From NCBI RefSeq assembly GCF_049800775.1, contig NZ_JBNAFR010000005.1, forward strand, positions 62,001 through 126,000: a stretch of DNA of 64,000 nt, in the 5' to 3' direction. Made by a program: the position numbers and the translations under genes. Below, piece after piece: positions 35,019 through 43,499 of the stretch (its first letter is position 1; each line of letters begins with the position of its first letter). A model generated the notes under the pieces. The model was not told the origin of the DNA, made no database searches, and saw only the letters and a list, made by a program, of their open reading frames with translations. This DNA comes from Dinoroseobacter sp049800775. Its GTDB lineage: Bacteria; Pseudomonadota; Alphaproteobacteria; Rhodobacterales; Rhodobacteraceae.

Positions 35019-35927
35019 ATGGACCGACTGACCGAAATGGAAGCATTTGCCACAGTGGTGGACCAAGGCGGATTCACCGATGCGGCCAAAAAGATGGGGA
35101 TCTCGAAATCTGCGGTCTCCAAACACGTCTCGTCGCTCGAGGCGCGTCTCGGCGCACGCCTGCTCAACAGGACAACGCGCCGGGTGAGCCCGACCGAAAT
35201 CGGGCTGGCCTATTACGACCGGGCGCGGCGGGTGCTCAATGATGCGGGCGAGGCCGATGCCCTCGTCAATGCCATGCAGTCCCAGCCTAGCGGATTGCTG
35301 CGGATCTCGGTGGCCACGGATTTCGGGGTCAATCACCTCTCTCCGGTGCTGGCCAAGTTCCTGCATGAATTTCCGGACATCCAGATCAACATGGTGCTGA
35401 ACAACCGCTATGTGGAGCTGATCTCCGAGGGTTTCGATCTGGCCGTGCGGGTCGGCGAGCTGGAGGACAGCACGCTCCGGGCGCGCAAGCTGACCGAGAC
35501 GTCGAAACGTCTGGTGGCAGCACCCGGCTATCTCGAAAGCTTCGGGACCCCGGAGAAGATCGACGATCTGAGCGACCACAAACTGCTGCACTATTCGAAC
35601 CAGGCCTCGGGGAATTTGTGGAAGATCACGGCCCCGTCCGGCGAGAGACGGCAGATCCGAACAGCGGGCTGGCTGACGGTCAATGACGGGCAATCGCTGC
35701 TCAATGCAGCTGCGTCCGGGCTTGGCATCGCCTATCTGCCCACCTTCCTCTATCGCAAGGCGTTGGAGGCCGGTGAGGTGGTCGAAGTCCTGCCGGATCT
35801 GCCGTACGAGGATCTGGGCATCTATGCGGTCTATCCGCCGGGCCGGTTCACCCAGCCCAAGGTGCGCGCCTTCATCGACTTCCTCGTGGCGGAATACGCG
35901 CCGGACGGGCAGCCCAGCACGCTCTGA
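35019..35927 (+). CDS. LysR family transcriptional regulator (CrgA-like group)
   Basis: A 302-residue DNA-binding regulator. The winged HTH occupies residues 1-60 (MEAFATVVDQGGFTDAAKKM, then SKSAVSKHVSSLEARLG and TTRRVSPTEIG) and the effector-binding domain follows (90-295). I use ATG 35019, where relatives start and a CAGGA precedes; a GTG at 34992 adds nine residues. The upstream fadH is on the same strand and not divergent, so no target can be deduced. The stop is 5 bases from that of the convergent OmpA gene. Confidence 0.92.
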   Translation: MDRLTEMEAFATVVDQGGFTDAAKKMGISKSAVSKHVSSLEARLGARLLNRTTRRVSPTEIGLAYYDRARRVLNDAGEADALVNAMQSQPSGLLRISVATDFGVNHLSPVLAKFLHEFPDIQINMVLNNRYVELISEGFDLAVRVGELEDSTLRARKLTETSKRLVAAPGYLESFGTPEKIDDLSDHKLLHYSNQASGNLWKITAPSGERRQIRTAGWLTVNDGQSLLNAAASGLGIAYLPTFLYRKALEAGEVVEVLPDLPYEDLGIYAVYPPGRFTQPKVRAFIDFLVAEYAPDGQPSTL

Positions 35928-35931
35928 CCGC

Positions 35932-36861
35932 TCAGGGCTGCACCAGAACGGCCTCGACCCGCCGGTTCGCCTCGCGCCCGGTTTCGGTGTCATTGCTGGC
36001 GCGGGGGGCGAGATAGCCCACCCCATCCGCCTGCACCCGATCTCCCGGCAGGTCGTATTCCGATAGCAGGCGCGCGCGCACCGCCTCGGCCCGGCGCTTG
36101 GACAGCGCCATGTTGCCCGCGGTCGAGCCCTGAGCATCGGAATGCCCGACCAGCACAACGCGGCGATCCGGATTGTCCCGCAAGAACCCGGCCAGCGCGC
36201 TGAGCGAGGCGAAGGGACCGGCAGAGAGGGTCGCACTGCCGACCTCGAAGCGCAGATCCTCGAGCACGATCCCGCCCTCACGCAGAAACGCCGCGCTGAA
36301 CCCGGACGGGTCGGGGGTCGGCGCGAGCAGGGCATCGGGCGGCGTCTCGGCGGGGCCCGCGGCCACGGGGACGGCGATGCCAGCGGGCGTCACGGTGGTA
36401 AGCTGCACATAGCTCGCATCCCGGGTCGTGCTGAGAATGAGCCCGAGGACCGTGCCGGTCCCGGGATCCTCGGCGCCGATATAGCCGAACCGCCCGAGAT
36501 CCACGATCATGGTCGGCGGATCCACATCTGGCATGGCGAGGCGGAAATTGTAGCCGCCGCAATCCCATGTCTCGCAGGTCAGAAAGGCCGTGTAGCCTGC
36601 CTCTCTCAGCTGCGGAGCAAGGCTCGCGATCAGGCTCGCAACGGAATGGGCCGGCTCCAGCCGCCAGACCCGGTGGCGGGCATCGCCTTCGACGATCCGG
36701 GTTGGCACCTCGCCTGCCGCCGCCCGGTCCGCAGGCAGGCGTGCGCGGATGGCCCGGTCGGTTGCATCATGGATCAGGCGCGCGCCCTCGGGCAGCGAGA
36801 TGTCTTGCGCGCAAAGAGCGCTGGCCAGACAGGCCGGGACGATCCCGGCCAGCCATTTCAC
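35932..36861 (-). CDS. OmpA family protein
   Basis: A 309-residue periplasmic or outer-membrane protein. A signal peptide (to SALCAQ) is followed by a variable domain of about 190 residues with two Cys in ETWDCGGY context, then a C-terminal OmpA-like peptidoglycan-binding domain (about 200-309: LVGHSDAQGS, LSKRRAEAVRARL, GVGYLAPRASN, NRRVEAVL). The diaminopimelate-binding Asp/Arg pair of the domain is kept. The start is GTG at 36861, which overlaps the upstream gene's stop (GTGA); the longer open frame upstream is antisense or in the neighbour. Confidence 0.87.
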   Translation of the reverse strand: MKWLAGIVPACLASALCAQDISLPEGARLIHDATDRAIRARLPADRAAAGEVPTRIVEGDARHRVWRLEPAHSVASLIASLAPQLREAGYTAFLTCETWDCGGYNFRLAMPDVDPPTMIVDLGRFGYIGAEDPGTGTVLGLILSTTRDASYVQLTTVTPAGIAVPVAAGPAETPPDALLAPTPDPSGFSAAFLREGGIVLEDLRFEVGSATLSAGPFASLSALAGFLRDNPDRRVVLVGHSDAQGSTAGNMALSKRRAEAVRARLLSEYDLPGDRVQADGVGYLAPRASNDTETGREANRRVEAVLVQP

Positions 36862-37433
36862 CGATGCGCCCCGTGATACTCGGCATTCGGGCGCATATCG
36901 ACACCGGAGGCGAGCCGGTTCGTCATGTTGAAAAAGCCCGTGACGCTGGCGATGTCCCAAATATCGCGATCGCTGAACCCGTGGCCCCGCAGGATGTCGC
37001 GATCCGCTTCGGTGACCTTCGCGCTCGCCTCGGTCAGGGCGACCGCGTAGTCGAGCATGGCCATGGTTCGCGCATCAATATCCGCCACCCGGTAGTTCAT
37101 CACCATCTGCTCACCCAGCTCCGGGTTGCCAGACAGCTCGCGCACGGTCGCGCCATGGGCCACCTGGCAGTAGTAGCACCGGTTCACCGAGGACACGACC
37201 ACGGCAATCATCTCGCGCTCGAGCTTGGTCAGACCGCTCTCGGCGAGCATCAGGTCGTTATAGAGCGCCGCAAAGGTGTTCAGCTTGTCGATGTCAAAGG
37301 CGTAGGCCTTCAGCACATTGGGCACGAGCCCGAGCTTTTCCTCGCAGATCGCGAAATACTTGGCCGTTTCCGGCGGGAGCGGGTCCACCGCGGGCAGATC
37401 AAGCGCGGTTACAAGCTCTGGTGTATCGGTCAC
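36858..37433 (-). CDS. Alkylhydroperoxidase-related protein (AhpD-like, peroxidase-related)
   Basis: A 191-residue AhpD-fold protein with the redox motif CYYCQVAHG (CxxC with a nearby His, about residues 78-86). Family members reduce peroxides with electrons from a thiol partner, or act as carboxymuconolactone decarboxylase relatives. The start is GTG at 37433, overlapping the GNAT stop (GTGA), and the stop overlaps the OmpA start in the same way, placing the gene in a tightly coupled operon. Confidence 0.88.
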   Translation of the reverse strand: MTDTPELVTALDLPAVDPLPPETAKYFAICEEKLGLVPNVLKAYAFDIDKLNTFAALYNDLMLAESGLTKLEREMIAVVVSSVNRCYYCQVAHGATVRELSGNPELGEQMVMNYRVADIDARTMAMLDYAVALTEASAKVTEADRDILRGHGFSDRDIWDIASVTGFFNMTNRLASGVDMRPNAEYHGAHR

Positions 37434-38170
37434 GGCGCGGGCTCCATCCAGTTGGGGTCTTGGCGATAATGGTACTGTTCCACAGGGACCATGCCGAGGG
37501 AAGCGTAGACCCCTTGGGCTGCGGCGTTCTCGCGCGTGGTCAGGATGGCAAAGGTATGGGCCCCGTGGCGACGCGCCCAGTCGGCAGCCCCGAGGGTCAT
37601 GTTGCGCGCCGTGCCTAGACGGCGCAGAGGCGCGCTGACCTCGACCGCATGCATCATGGCGATGCCCTGATGCAGCGCGACAAAGGCGCAGCCCGCCGCG
37701 CGGTCGCGGACCCGGCCCAGAATGGCGGTCTTGGGGTCGCTGGACCCGGCCATGATCGCCCGGCGCGCGGGACCGATCCCGCCCGCGTCCCAGATCTCGC
37801 ACATGATCTGCAGCGGTGGCCAGATCGCGAAGGCGCTGACCGGAGGCGGGCCATCCTGCGCCACGGTGTCGATCGGGGCGGTCATCACCACGACCGGGTC
37901 GTTGATCGTGTAGCCCATCGCGGCAAGCCGTGCGTCAAAGCCGGTCTGCGCCCCCCGCACCATGAAGAGCGGACGCTGGCCTAGCGCGGTCATGGCGGAT
38001 GCGGCGGCGTCGATCTCATCCGTGCTCGGGTCCGGCCCTTCGGCCTCGCTCAGGGTGGCCGCCGAGACCCGTTGCCCCCCGCCCTGCCCCTCGCGCAGCA
38101 GGAAGGGCCCGCTGCGATGGGTCTGCGGCGCGGCCCAGGTCGCATCAATGGCCGCCCAGAGCGCGCTCAT
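37430..38170 (-). CDS. GNAT family N-acetyltransferase
   Basis: A 246-residue acyltransferase with the acetyl-CoA loop toward the C-terminal half (PLRRLGTARNMTLGAADWA, near residue 180) and the closing strand AAQGVYASLGMVPVEQYHYR. The N-terminal half is an incomplete GNAT-like repeat (MSALWAAIDATW, GQRPLFMVRG). The acceptor is unknown. It overlaps the MoaB/CinA-like gene upstream by four bases and the AhpD-like gene downstream by four. Confidence 0.85.
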   Translation of the reverse strand: MSALWAAIDATWAAPQTHRSGPFLLREGQGGGQRVSAATLSEAEGPDPSTDEIDAAASAMTALGQRPLFMVRGAQTGFDARLAAMGYTINDPVVVMTAPIDTVAQDGPPPVSAFAIWPPLQIMCEIWDAGGIGPARRAIMAGSSDPKTAILGRVRDRAAGCAFVALHQGIAMMHAVEVSAPLRRLGTARNMTLGAADWARRHGAHTFAILTTRENAAAQGVYASLGMVPVEQYHYRQDPNWMEPAP

Positions 38171-38895
38171 GCGGCCTCGGGGAAGGCCTGCCGCAGGGCG
38201 GTGACAGCTTCGCTCAGCAGACCGGGCTCGGTCCCGCGCACCACCACATTGGCGCCGAACACACCGTCGCGGATGAACGGGTAGGAGCCAAAGGACAGGT
38301 CCGGATAGCGCGCCGCCAGATCCCCCAGAGGGCCCGCGATCTCGCTTTCGGGGCGGATCACCTGCAGGCTTTCGGACAGGATCGGCGCACCACCATTGAT
38401 CGTGGCCAGCACCGAGGCGACCATGGCCCGGAACACTGAAGGCACCCCTGCCATCACATGGACATTCTCGATGGTGAAGCCCGGCGCGGTGCTGACCGGG
38501 TTCTCGATCAGGCTGGCCCCGTCCGGAATACGCGCCATGCGCAGGCGCGCATCGTTGAGCTCTTTGCCCGTGGCCGCGTAATGGGCCGCCAGCAGCGCGC
38601 GCGCATCCTCGCGCACATCGATCGGACGCTCGAAGGCCGCCGCCACCGCGTCGGCGGTGATGTCGTCATGGGTCGGCCCGATCCCACCGGAGGTGAAGAC
38701 ATGGGTGTAACGCCCGCTCAGCTCGCGCACGGTGGCGATGATTGTCTCGGCGTCATCCGAGATCACCCGCGCCTCGACCAGCGGCACGCCCTTGGCCGTC
38801 AGCTCCCCGGCGAGGTGGTGCATGTTCTTGTCCTGGGTGCGGCCGGACAGGATTTCGTCCCCGATCACGATCATGGCGGCTGTGGGTGTGCTCAT
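38167..38895 (-). CDS. Molybdopterin-binding / competence-damage-inducible protein A (CinA N-terminal) family
   Basis: A 242-residue MoCF-domain protein with IGDEILSGRTQDKN at the start, TSGGIGPTHDD near residue 70 and MAGVPSVFRAM near 165, the usual signature of the MoaB/MogA-like nucleotide-binding fold. It lacks the C-terminal CinA amidase domain of the full nicotinamide-nucleotide amidase. Whether it processes molybdopterin or ADP-ribose-type substrates is unknown. ATG 38895 follows AAGGAAAG; a longer frame to 38943 was not used. It is first of four overlapping genes. Confidence 0.85.
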   Translation of the reverse strand: MSTPTAAMIVIGDEILSGRTQDKNMHHLAGELTAKGVPLVEARVISDDAETIIATVRELSGRYTHVFTSGGIGPTHDDITADAVAAAFERPIDVREDARALLAAHYAATGKELNDARLRMARIPDGASLIENPVSTAPGFTIENVHVMAGVPSVFRAMVASVLATINGGAPILSESLQVIRPESEIAGPLGDLAARYPDLSFGSYPFIRDGVFGANVVVRGTEPGLLSEAVTALRQAFPEAA

Positions 38896-38941
38896 CGCGT
38901 GGTTCTTTCCTTGTGCTGCGCCTCGGTATAGGTCGAGCATC

Positions 38942-39664
38942 ATGCGCTTTCAAACCCCTCTCGTCCCCGCGCGCCTGATCCGGCGCTATAACCGCTTTCT
39001 CAGCGATGCCACGCTCGAGGAAACCGGCGAAGAGGTCCGCGCCCATTGCCCCAATCCCGGCGCGATGCTGGGATTGAAGGAGCCGGGCCGGCGGATCTGG
39101 CTCGAGCCCAACGACGACCCCAAGACGAAGCTCAACTACGGCTGGCGTCTGGTCGAGCTGGAGGATGGGCACATGGCCGGGATCGACACCTCGGTGCCCA
39201 ACAAGGTGGTGGGCGAGGCTTTGGTCGCGGGCGCGATTGCCGAGCTTGCCGCCTACAAGACGATCCGGCCCGAGGTGAAATACGGGACCAACTCCCGCGT
39301 GGATTTCCTGGCCACCCAGGACGGGCTGCCCGACGCCTATGTGGAAGTGAAGAATGTCCACCTGCGCCGCGATGGCGATTGGGCCGAGTTTCCCGACAGC
39401 GTGACCACCCGGGGTGCGAAGCATTTGGTCGAGCTCAGCCGCATGGTCGAGGCCGGGCACCGGGCCGTCATGCTCTATCTCGTGCAGCGCACGGATTGCA
39501 CCCGGTTGCGCATGGCGCCGGATCTCGATCCGGGCTATGCGGCCGCCTTCGACGCAGCCCGGGAGGCGGGGGTTGAGATGCTCTGCTACGGCACCGAGAT
39601 CGAGATCGGCGGAGTGACGCTCGGTCACGCGCTTCCCGTTGATCCTGCGCGGCAAACCGCCTAA
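38942..39664 (+). CDS. sfsA: DNA/RNA nuclease SfsA
   Basis: A 240-residue SfsA family protein. The N-terminal OB-like domain (MRFQTPLVPARLIRRYNRFL) is followed by a PD-(D/E)xK-type nuclease half with RVDFLA and YVEVKNVHL (about residues 120-140), and ends in YGTEIEIGGVTLG. Named for sugar-fermentation stimulation in E. coli, its role is unsettled; later work describes a nuclease. The ATG at 38942 begins the conserved domain; upstream extension is antisense to the MoCF gene start. Confidence 0.93.
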   Translation: MRFQTPLVPARLIRRYNRFLSDATLEETGEEVRAHCPNPGAMLGLKEPGRRIWLEPNDDPKTKLNYGWRLVELEDGHMAGIDTSVPNKVVGEALVAGAIAELAAYKTIRPEVKYGTNSRVDFLATQDGLPDAYVEVKNVHLRRDGDWAEFPDSVTTRGAKHLVELSRMVEAGHRAVMLYLVQRTDCTRLRMAPDLDPGYAAAFDAAREAGVEMLCYGTEIEIGGVTLGHALPVDPARQTA

Positions 39665-39721
39665 GCGGGGCTAGCAGCACGGCGGAAAAACCCTTATCTG
39701 TCATGCATGATGGAGACCAGC

Positions 39722-40537
39722 GTGAACGAACAACCTCGGGCAACCCTGACCAAGGATGGTATTCGCCTCTATGAACGCGGCGACTTCGCCGGCATGCGCA
39801 AGGCCGGGGAGCTGGCGGCGACGATCCTCGACGAGATCGCGCCCCATGTGGTTCCGGGCGTCACCACGGGCGAGTTGGACCGGATCATCACCGACAAGGT
39901 CGATGCGGCGGGGGCGACCTCGGCGACCATCGGCTACAAGGGCTACAAGCACGGCTCCTGCATTTCGATCAACCATGTGGTCTGCCACGGCATCCCCAGC
40001 GAGAAGAAGCTCAAGGATGGCGACATCCTCAATATCGACGTGACGGTCATCGTGGATGGCTGGTTCGGCGACACTTCGCGGATGTATGTGGCGGGCAAGC
40101 TGGCCCGCCGGGCCGAGCGCCTGATCCAGGTGACCCATGATGCCCTCTTCAAGGGGATCGAGGCGGTCCGCCCGGGCAACACCTTTGGCGATATCGGCAA
40201 CGCGATCCAGACTTACGTGGAAAGCCACCGCATGTCCGTGGTGCGCGATTTCTGCGGGCATGGGCTGGGCCGCGTGTTCCACGCGCCGCCGAATGTGCTG
40301 CATTACGGGCGCAAGGGGACCGGGCCGGTCCTCGAAGAGGGTATGTTCTTCACCATCGAGCCCATGGTCAATCTGGGCCGCCCGGAGACCAAGGTCCTGG
40401 CCGATGACTGGACCGCCGTAACCCGCGACAAGAGCCTGAGCGCGCAATACGAGCACTCGATCGGCGTGACCGCCGATGGCTGCGAGATCTTCACCCTCTC
40501 GCCCGGCGGCCTGTTCCACCCGACCTACACGCTCTGA
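39722..40537 (+). CDS. map: Type I methionyl aminopeptidase
   Basis: A 271-residue pita-bread-fold metallo-enzyme removing the N-terminal Met from nascent proteins. Metal ligands appear in order: NIDVTVIVDGWFGDTSRMY (two Asp), the His of GHGLGRVFHAPP, the Glu of FFTIEPMV and the last Glu in QYEHSIGV; HGSCISINHVVCHGIP carries the substrate-pocket His. I chose GTG 39722 because GGAG lies six bases before it and relatives start here; ATG 39707 has no ribosome site but is possible. It follows sfsA closely. Confidence 0.94.
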   Translation: MNEQPRATLTKDGIRLYERGDFAGMRKAGELAATILDEIAPHVVPGVTTGELDRIITDKVDAAGATSATIGYKGYKHGSCISINHVVCHGIPSEKKLKDGDILNIDVTVIVDGWFGDTSRMYVAGKLARRAERLIQVTHDALFKGIEAVRPGNTFGDIGNAIQTYVESHRMSVVRDFCGHGLGRVFHAPPNVLHYGRKGTGPVLEEGMFFTIEPMVNLGRPETKVLADDWTAVTRDKSLSAQYEHSIGVTADGCEIFTLSPGGLFHPTYTL

Positions 40538-40597
40538 TCCCCCTGCGCAGACAAGAGAGGCCTTTTCTGGTAGCCTGAGGCACCCTAGGAGACCCCA

Positions 40598-41563
40598 ATG
40601 TCATTTCAAAGCGCTGAATTTCCAAGACTAAATAATCAGATTTACCTCGCCGAAGGCGGCACCGAGACGGAATTGATGTACCGGCACGGTCATGAGTTGC
40701 GCGAGTTCGCGGTGTTTGAGCTGATGAACAAGCCCGCCGCCGTGGCCGATATGCATGACATGTACCGCCGCTATCTCGACGTGGTGGCTCGGCATCAATG
40801 CGGGGCGCTGCTGGCCGGGTTTGACTATCGCGCGAGCCCGGATTGGGCCGAGAAGCTCGGCTATTCCGCCGAAGGCCTGCGCGAGATGCAGCAGAAATGC
40901 ATCGATTTCCTGCGCGAGGTCTCGGCGCCCTATGCGGGACAGATCCCCCATATCGCCATCGCCGGCTGCCTCGGGCCACGCGGCGATGCCTATGCCCTGA
41001 ACCGCGATATCACCGCAGAGGAGGCTGAGGAGTATCACGCGACGCAGATCGAAAACCTCAAGGAGTGTGGCGTCGATCTCGTCTGGGCGGCGACCATCAA
41101 CAACATCCCCGAGGCAGTCGGGATCAGCCGCGCGGCGGCCCGGATCGGCGTGCCGCTCAACCTCTCCTTCACGTTGGACAGCCACCATAAGCTGAAATCG
41201 GGTCCGTCGCTGAAAGAGGCGATCGAGGCAACGGATGCCGCGACCGGTGCGGCGCGGCCCGACAGCTATGGCATCAACTGCTCCCACCCGCTGGAGTTTG
41301 AGCCCGCTCTGGAGCCCGGGGATTGGACGGATCGTATCCGCTCCCTGCGCCCGAACGCGGTGAGCATGGACAAGGTCTCCCTCTGCAAGCTCGGCCATAT
41401 CGAGGAGGGCGACCCCGAGGATCTGGGCCGCCGCATGGGCGATCTCGCAGGGCGTTATCCCAAGGTCGACATCTGGGGCGGGTGCTGCGGAACCTGGGAC
41501 CGGCATTTCGATCGGATTGCCCAATATGTGAGCGCTGCCCGCAGCGGATTGGTCCCCGCCTGA
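40598..41563 (+). CDS. Homocysteine S-methyltransferase family protein
   Basis: A 321-residue single-domain member of the homocysteine S-methyltransferase barrel (as in MmuM and the N-terminal unit of MetH). Zinc-ligand cysteines are in YGINCSHP (about residue 227) and WGGCCGTWD (about 294-295). Donor specificity (S-methylmethionine, betaine or other) cannot be told. The N-terminus has AEGGTETELMY in place of the commoner DGGMGTEL. It stands alone, between map and the TRAP gene. Confidence 0.87.
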   Translation: MSFQSAEFPRLNNQIYLAEGGTETELMYRHGHELREFAVFELMNKPAAVADMHDMYRRYLDVVARHQCGALLAGFDYRASPDWAEKLGYSAEGLREMQQKCIDFLREVSAPYAGQIPHIAIAGCLGPRGDAYALNRDITAEEAEEYHATQIENLKECGVDLVWAATINNIPEAVGISRAAARIGVPLNLSFTLDSHHKLKSGPSLKEAIEATDAATGAARPDSYGINCSHPLEFEPALEPGDWTDRIRSLRPNAVSMDKVSLCKLGHIEEGDPEDLGRRMGDLAGRYPKVDIWGGCCGTWDRHFDRIAQYVSAARSGLVPA

Positions 41564-41702
41564 GTGCGGGTGTGTTCGCCCGCCGGACGCGCAGAAAATA
41601 ATTCCTGTGTTTTAATCCAATGCAGAAAATCGACTTGTTTCAGATATTTGACCATTTGGTTGCGATCATTTGCCCTGCATTGTTTTTGCGAATGATTTGC
41701 AA

Positions 41703-41722
41703 CTAGGGCGTTTTAACCCTAG
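41703..41722. promoter_or_regulatory. Operator-like palindrome upstream of TRAP binding protein
   Basis: CTAGGG and CCCTAG form perfect 6-bp arms around CGTTTTAA, 83 bases before the TRAP gene start. Just upstream, GCGATCATTTGC (41662) and GCGAATGATTTGC (41688) make an imperfect direct repeat. The 241-base gap (41564-41804) is notably AT-rich against its surroundings and holds no gene, so it is likely a regulated promoter region. Confidence 0.45.
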
Positions 41723-41804
41723 ATACTGTCGGCGGCGCGCCGTATCACGCGCCTTCGACACCTGCTCGCAGGACCGTATTCAGATTGTAAAGGAGGCCCC
41801 AGCG

Positions 41805-42857
41805 ATGACCTTCCTCTCCAAGACCGCCGCTCTGGCCATGCTTGCCCTCTCCGCCACCGCTCTGCCGAGCATCGCGCAGGAGGTCACGCTCCGGTTTCAG
41901 CATTTCGTCTCGCCGCTCAGCGCGAACCCGACCCATTTCATGGAGCCCTGGGCCCGCAAGATCGAGGCCGACAGCAATGGCCGCATCAAGGTCGAGCTCT
42001 ACCCGTTCATGCAGCTCGGCGGCAAAGCCCCGAACCAGTATGACCTGATCCGCGACGGCGCCGTGGATGGCGGCTGGGTGATCCCCGGCTACCAGCCCGG
42101 CCGCTTCCCCGAGGCCGAGGCCATGGAGCTGCCCTTCATGACCACGAAATCCGGCGAAGACGCCTCCAAGGCGGCCTGGGTCTATACCCAGAAGCACCTG
42201 ATGGATGATTTCGCCGATGTGAAGGTGATCGCGGCCCACATGCACGGGCGTGGGCTGGTCCACAAGAAAGGCCCCGCAATCGCCGAACTGGGCGATTTCA
42301 AGGGTCTCAAGCTGCGCGGGCCGTCGCGCCCGGCGACACTGCTGCTCAAGGAAGTTGGCGCCACTCCTGTGGGCATGGCCGTGCCCGCCTTCCCCGAAGC
42401 CCTGTCGCGCGGCGTCGTTGATGGCGGTGTGATCACATGGGAGATGTCGCCGTCGCTCAAGCTCGACGAGCTGACCGACAGCCACACGGATGTGGCGGGC
42501 GACAAGAGCCTCTATAACCTTTTCTTCATCTGGGCGATGAACAAGGCCAAGTATGACAGCCTGCCCGATGATCTGAAGGCCGTGATCGACGCGAATTCCG
42601 GCTTTGCCGCTTCGGCCTGGGCCGGGCGCGCCCATGATACCGGGGATACCACCGGCAAGCAGGCCATGACCGATGCGGGCAACGAGATCGCGACCATGTC
42701 GCCCGAGCTGACCGGCGAGATTGCCCTGCTTGGGGATGAGGTCACGCAGGCGTGGATTGCCGAGATGACCGAGAAGGGTCTCGACGGGGCGGGTCTGGTG
42801 GCCGATGCGCGGGCTGCCGTGCAGGTCACGCGGAGCGACAGCGCACCGCTGAACTGA
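41805..42857 (+). CDS. TRAP transporter substrate-binding protein (DctP family)
   Basis: A 350-residue periplasmic solute receptor with a signal peptide (cleavage near SIAQE) and the DctP fold: VTLRFQHFVSP, GLKLRGPSRPATLLLKEVGATPVGM, where the conserved Arg that binds the ligand carboxylate sits near residue 168, and FIWAMNKAKYDSLPDD. The ATG at 41805 has AAGGAGG before it. The small and large membrane subunits (DctQ, DctM) are not adjacent, so the receptor is orphaned here. The ligand is unknown. Confidence 0.93.
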   Translation: MTFLSKTAALAMLALSATALPSIAQEVTLRFQHFVSPLSANPTHFMEPWARKIEADSNGRIKVELYPFMQLGGKAPNQYDLIRDGAVDGGWVIPGYQPGRFPEAEAMELPFMTTKSGEDASKAAWVYTQKHLMDDFADVKVIAAHMHGRGLVHKKGPAIAELGDFKGLKLRGPSRPATLLLKEVGATPVGMAVPAFPEALSRGVVDGGVITWEMSPSLKLDELTDSHTDVAGDKSLYNLFFIWAMNKAKYDSLPDDLKAVIDANSGFAASAWAGRAHDTGDTTGKQAMTDAGNEIATMSPELTGEIALLGDEVTQAWIAEMTEKGLDGAGLVADARAAVQVTRSDSAPLN

Positions 42858-42879
42858 GCCACGCCTCAGGAAACATGCA

Positions 42880-42906
42880 GGGCCGGCCCATTGGGTCGGC
42901 CCTTTT
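42880..42906 (+). terminator. Rho-independent terminator of the TRAP gene
   Basis: Arms GGGCCGGCCC/GGGTCGGCCC (one G-T pair) around an ATT loop are followed by TTTT at 42903-42906. It lies 22 bases after the stop. The last part of the stem plus tail is the first copy of a 15-base tandem repeat. Confidence 0.85.
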
Positions 42907-42930
42907 GCGTTCGGCCCTTTTGCGTTCGGC
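42897..42930. repeat. 15-bp tandem duplication of the terminator tail
   Basis: CGGCCCTTTTGCGTT occurs at 42897-42911 and again at 42912-42926, then CGGC (42927-42930) starts a third copy. The unit comprises the right stem base and T-run of the terminator. Located just before the end of rsmD (42935, minus). Confidence 0.85.
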
Positions 42931-42934
42931 AGGC

Positions 42935-43492
42935 CTAGCCGGCCTCTGCCTCCAGCAGGGTCACATGGGTGTCGCCATAGCGGCGATGGTCCAGCAAGGT
43001 GAAGCCTTCGGGCGGGGTCTGGGGCGCGTTTTCCTCCCAGACGATCAAGGCGCCCGGCGCGATCCAGCCCGGCACCGAGAGCGCCCGCGCCCCCAGCCCC
43101 TTGCCATAGGGCGGATCGAGAAAGACCAGATCGAAGGGCGCGCCGGGATGAGACGGGCGCTTGACCGCATCGCGCCCGATCAGCGTGGTCTGATCCGCCA
43201 CGCGCAGGGTTGCGATATTCTCGCGCAGAAGGCTCTGGGCCACGCGACCATTCTCGACAAAGGTCACCTCCGCCGCCCCGCGCGACAGGGCCTCGAGCCC
43301 CAGCGCCCCGGTCCCGGCAAAAAGGTCGAGCACGCGGGCCCCGGTGATCGGGTCGCCATAGGCTCCGGAGGTCAGGGATGAGAAGAGCGCCTCGCGCACC
43401 CGGTCCGGGGTCGGGCGCAGATGCGCCGCCAGATCGCCCTTGCCAAGCTTGGCCAACCGCCGTCCGCCAAACGCCCCCGCGATGATGCGCAT
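42935..43492 (-). CDS. rsmD: 16S rRNA (guanine(966)-N(2))-methyltransferase
   Basis: A 185-residue SAM-dependent methyltransferase modifying G966 of 16S rRNA near the P site. Substrate-side motif RPTPDRVREALFS (about residues 26-38), SAM loop VLDLFAGTGALGLEALSRG (about 54) and the catalytic DPPYGKGL (about 124) are in the usual order. The gene begins 7 bases after the flavoprotein gene stop on the same strand, so the two may share a message. Confidence 0.95.
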   Translation of the reverse strand: MRIIAGAFGGRRLAKLGKGDLAAHLRPTPDRVREALFSSLTSGAYGDPITGARVLDLFAGTGALGLEALSRGAAEVTFVENGRVAQSLLRENIATLRVADQTTLIGRDAVKRPSHPGAPFDLVFLDPPYGKGLGARALSVPGWIAPGALIVWEENAPQTPPEGFTLLDHRRYGDTHVTLLEAEAG

Positions 43493-43499
43493 CGGCGCG

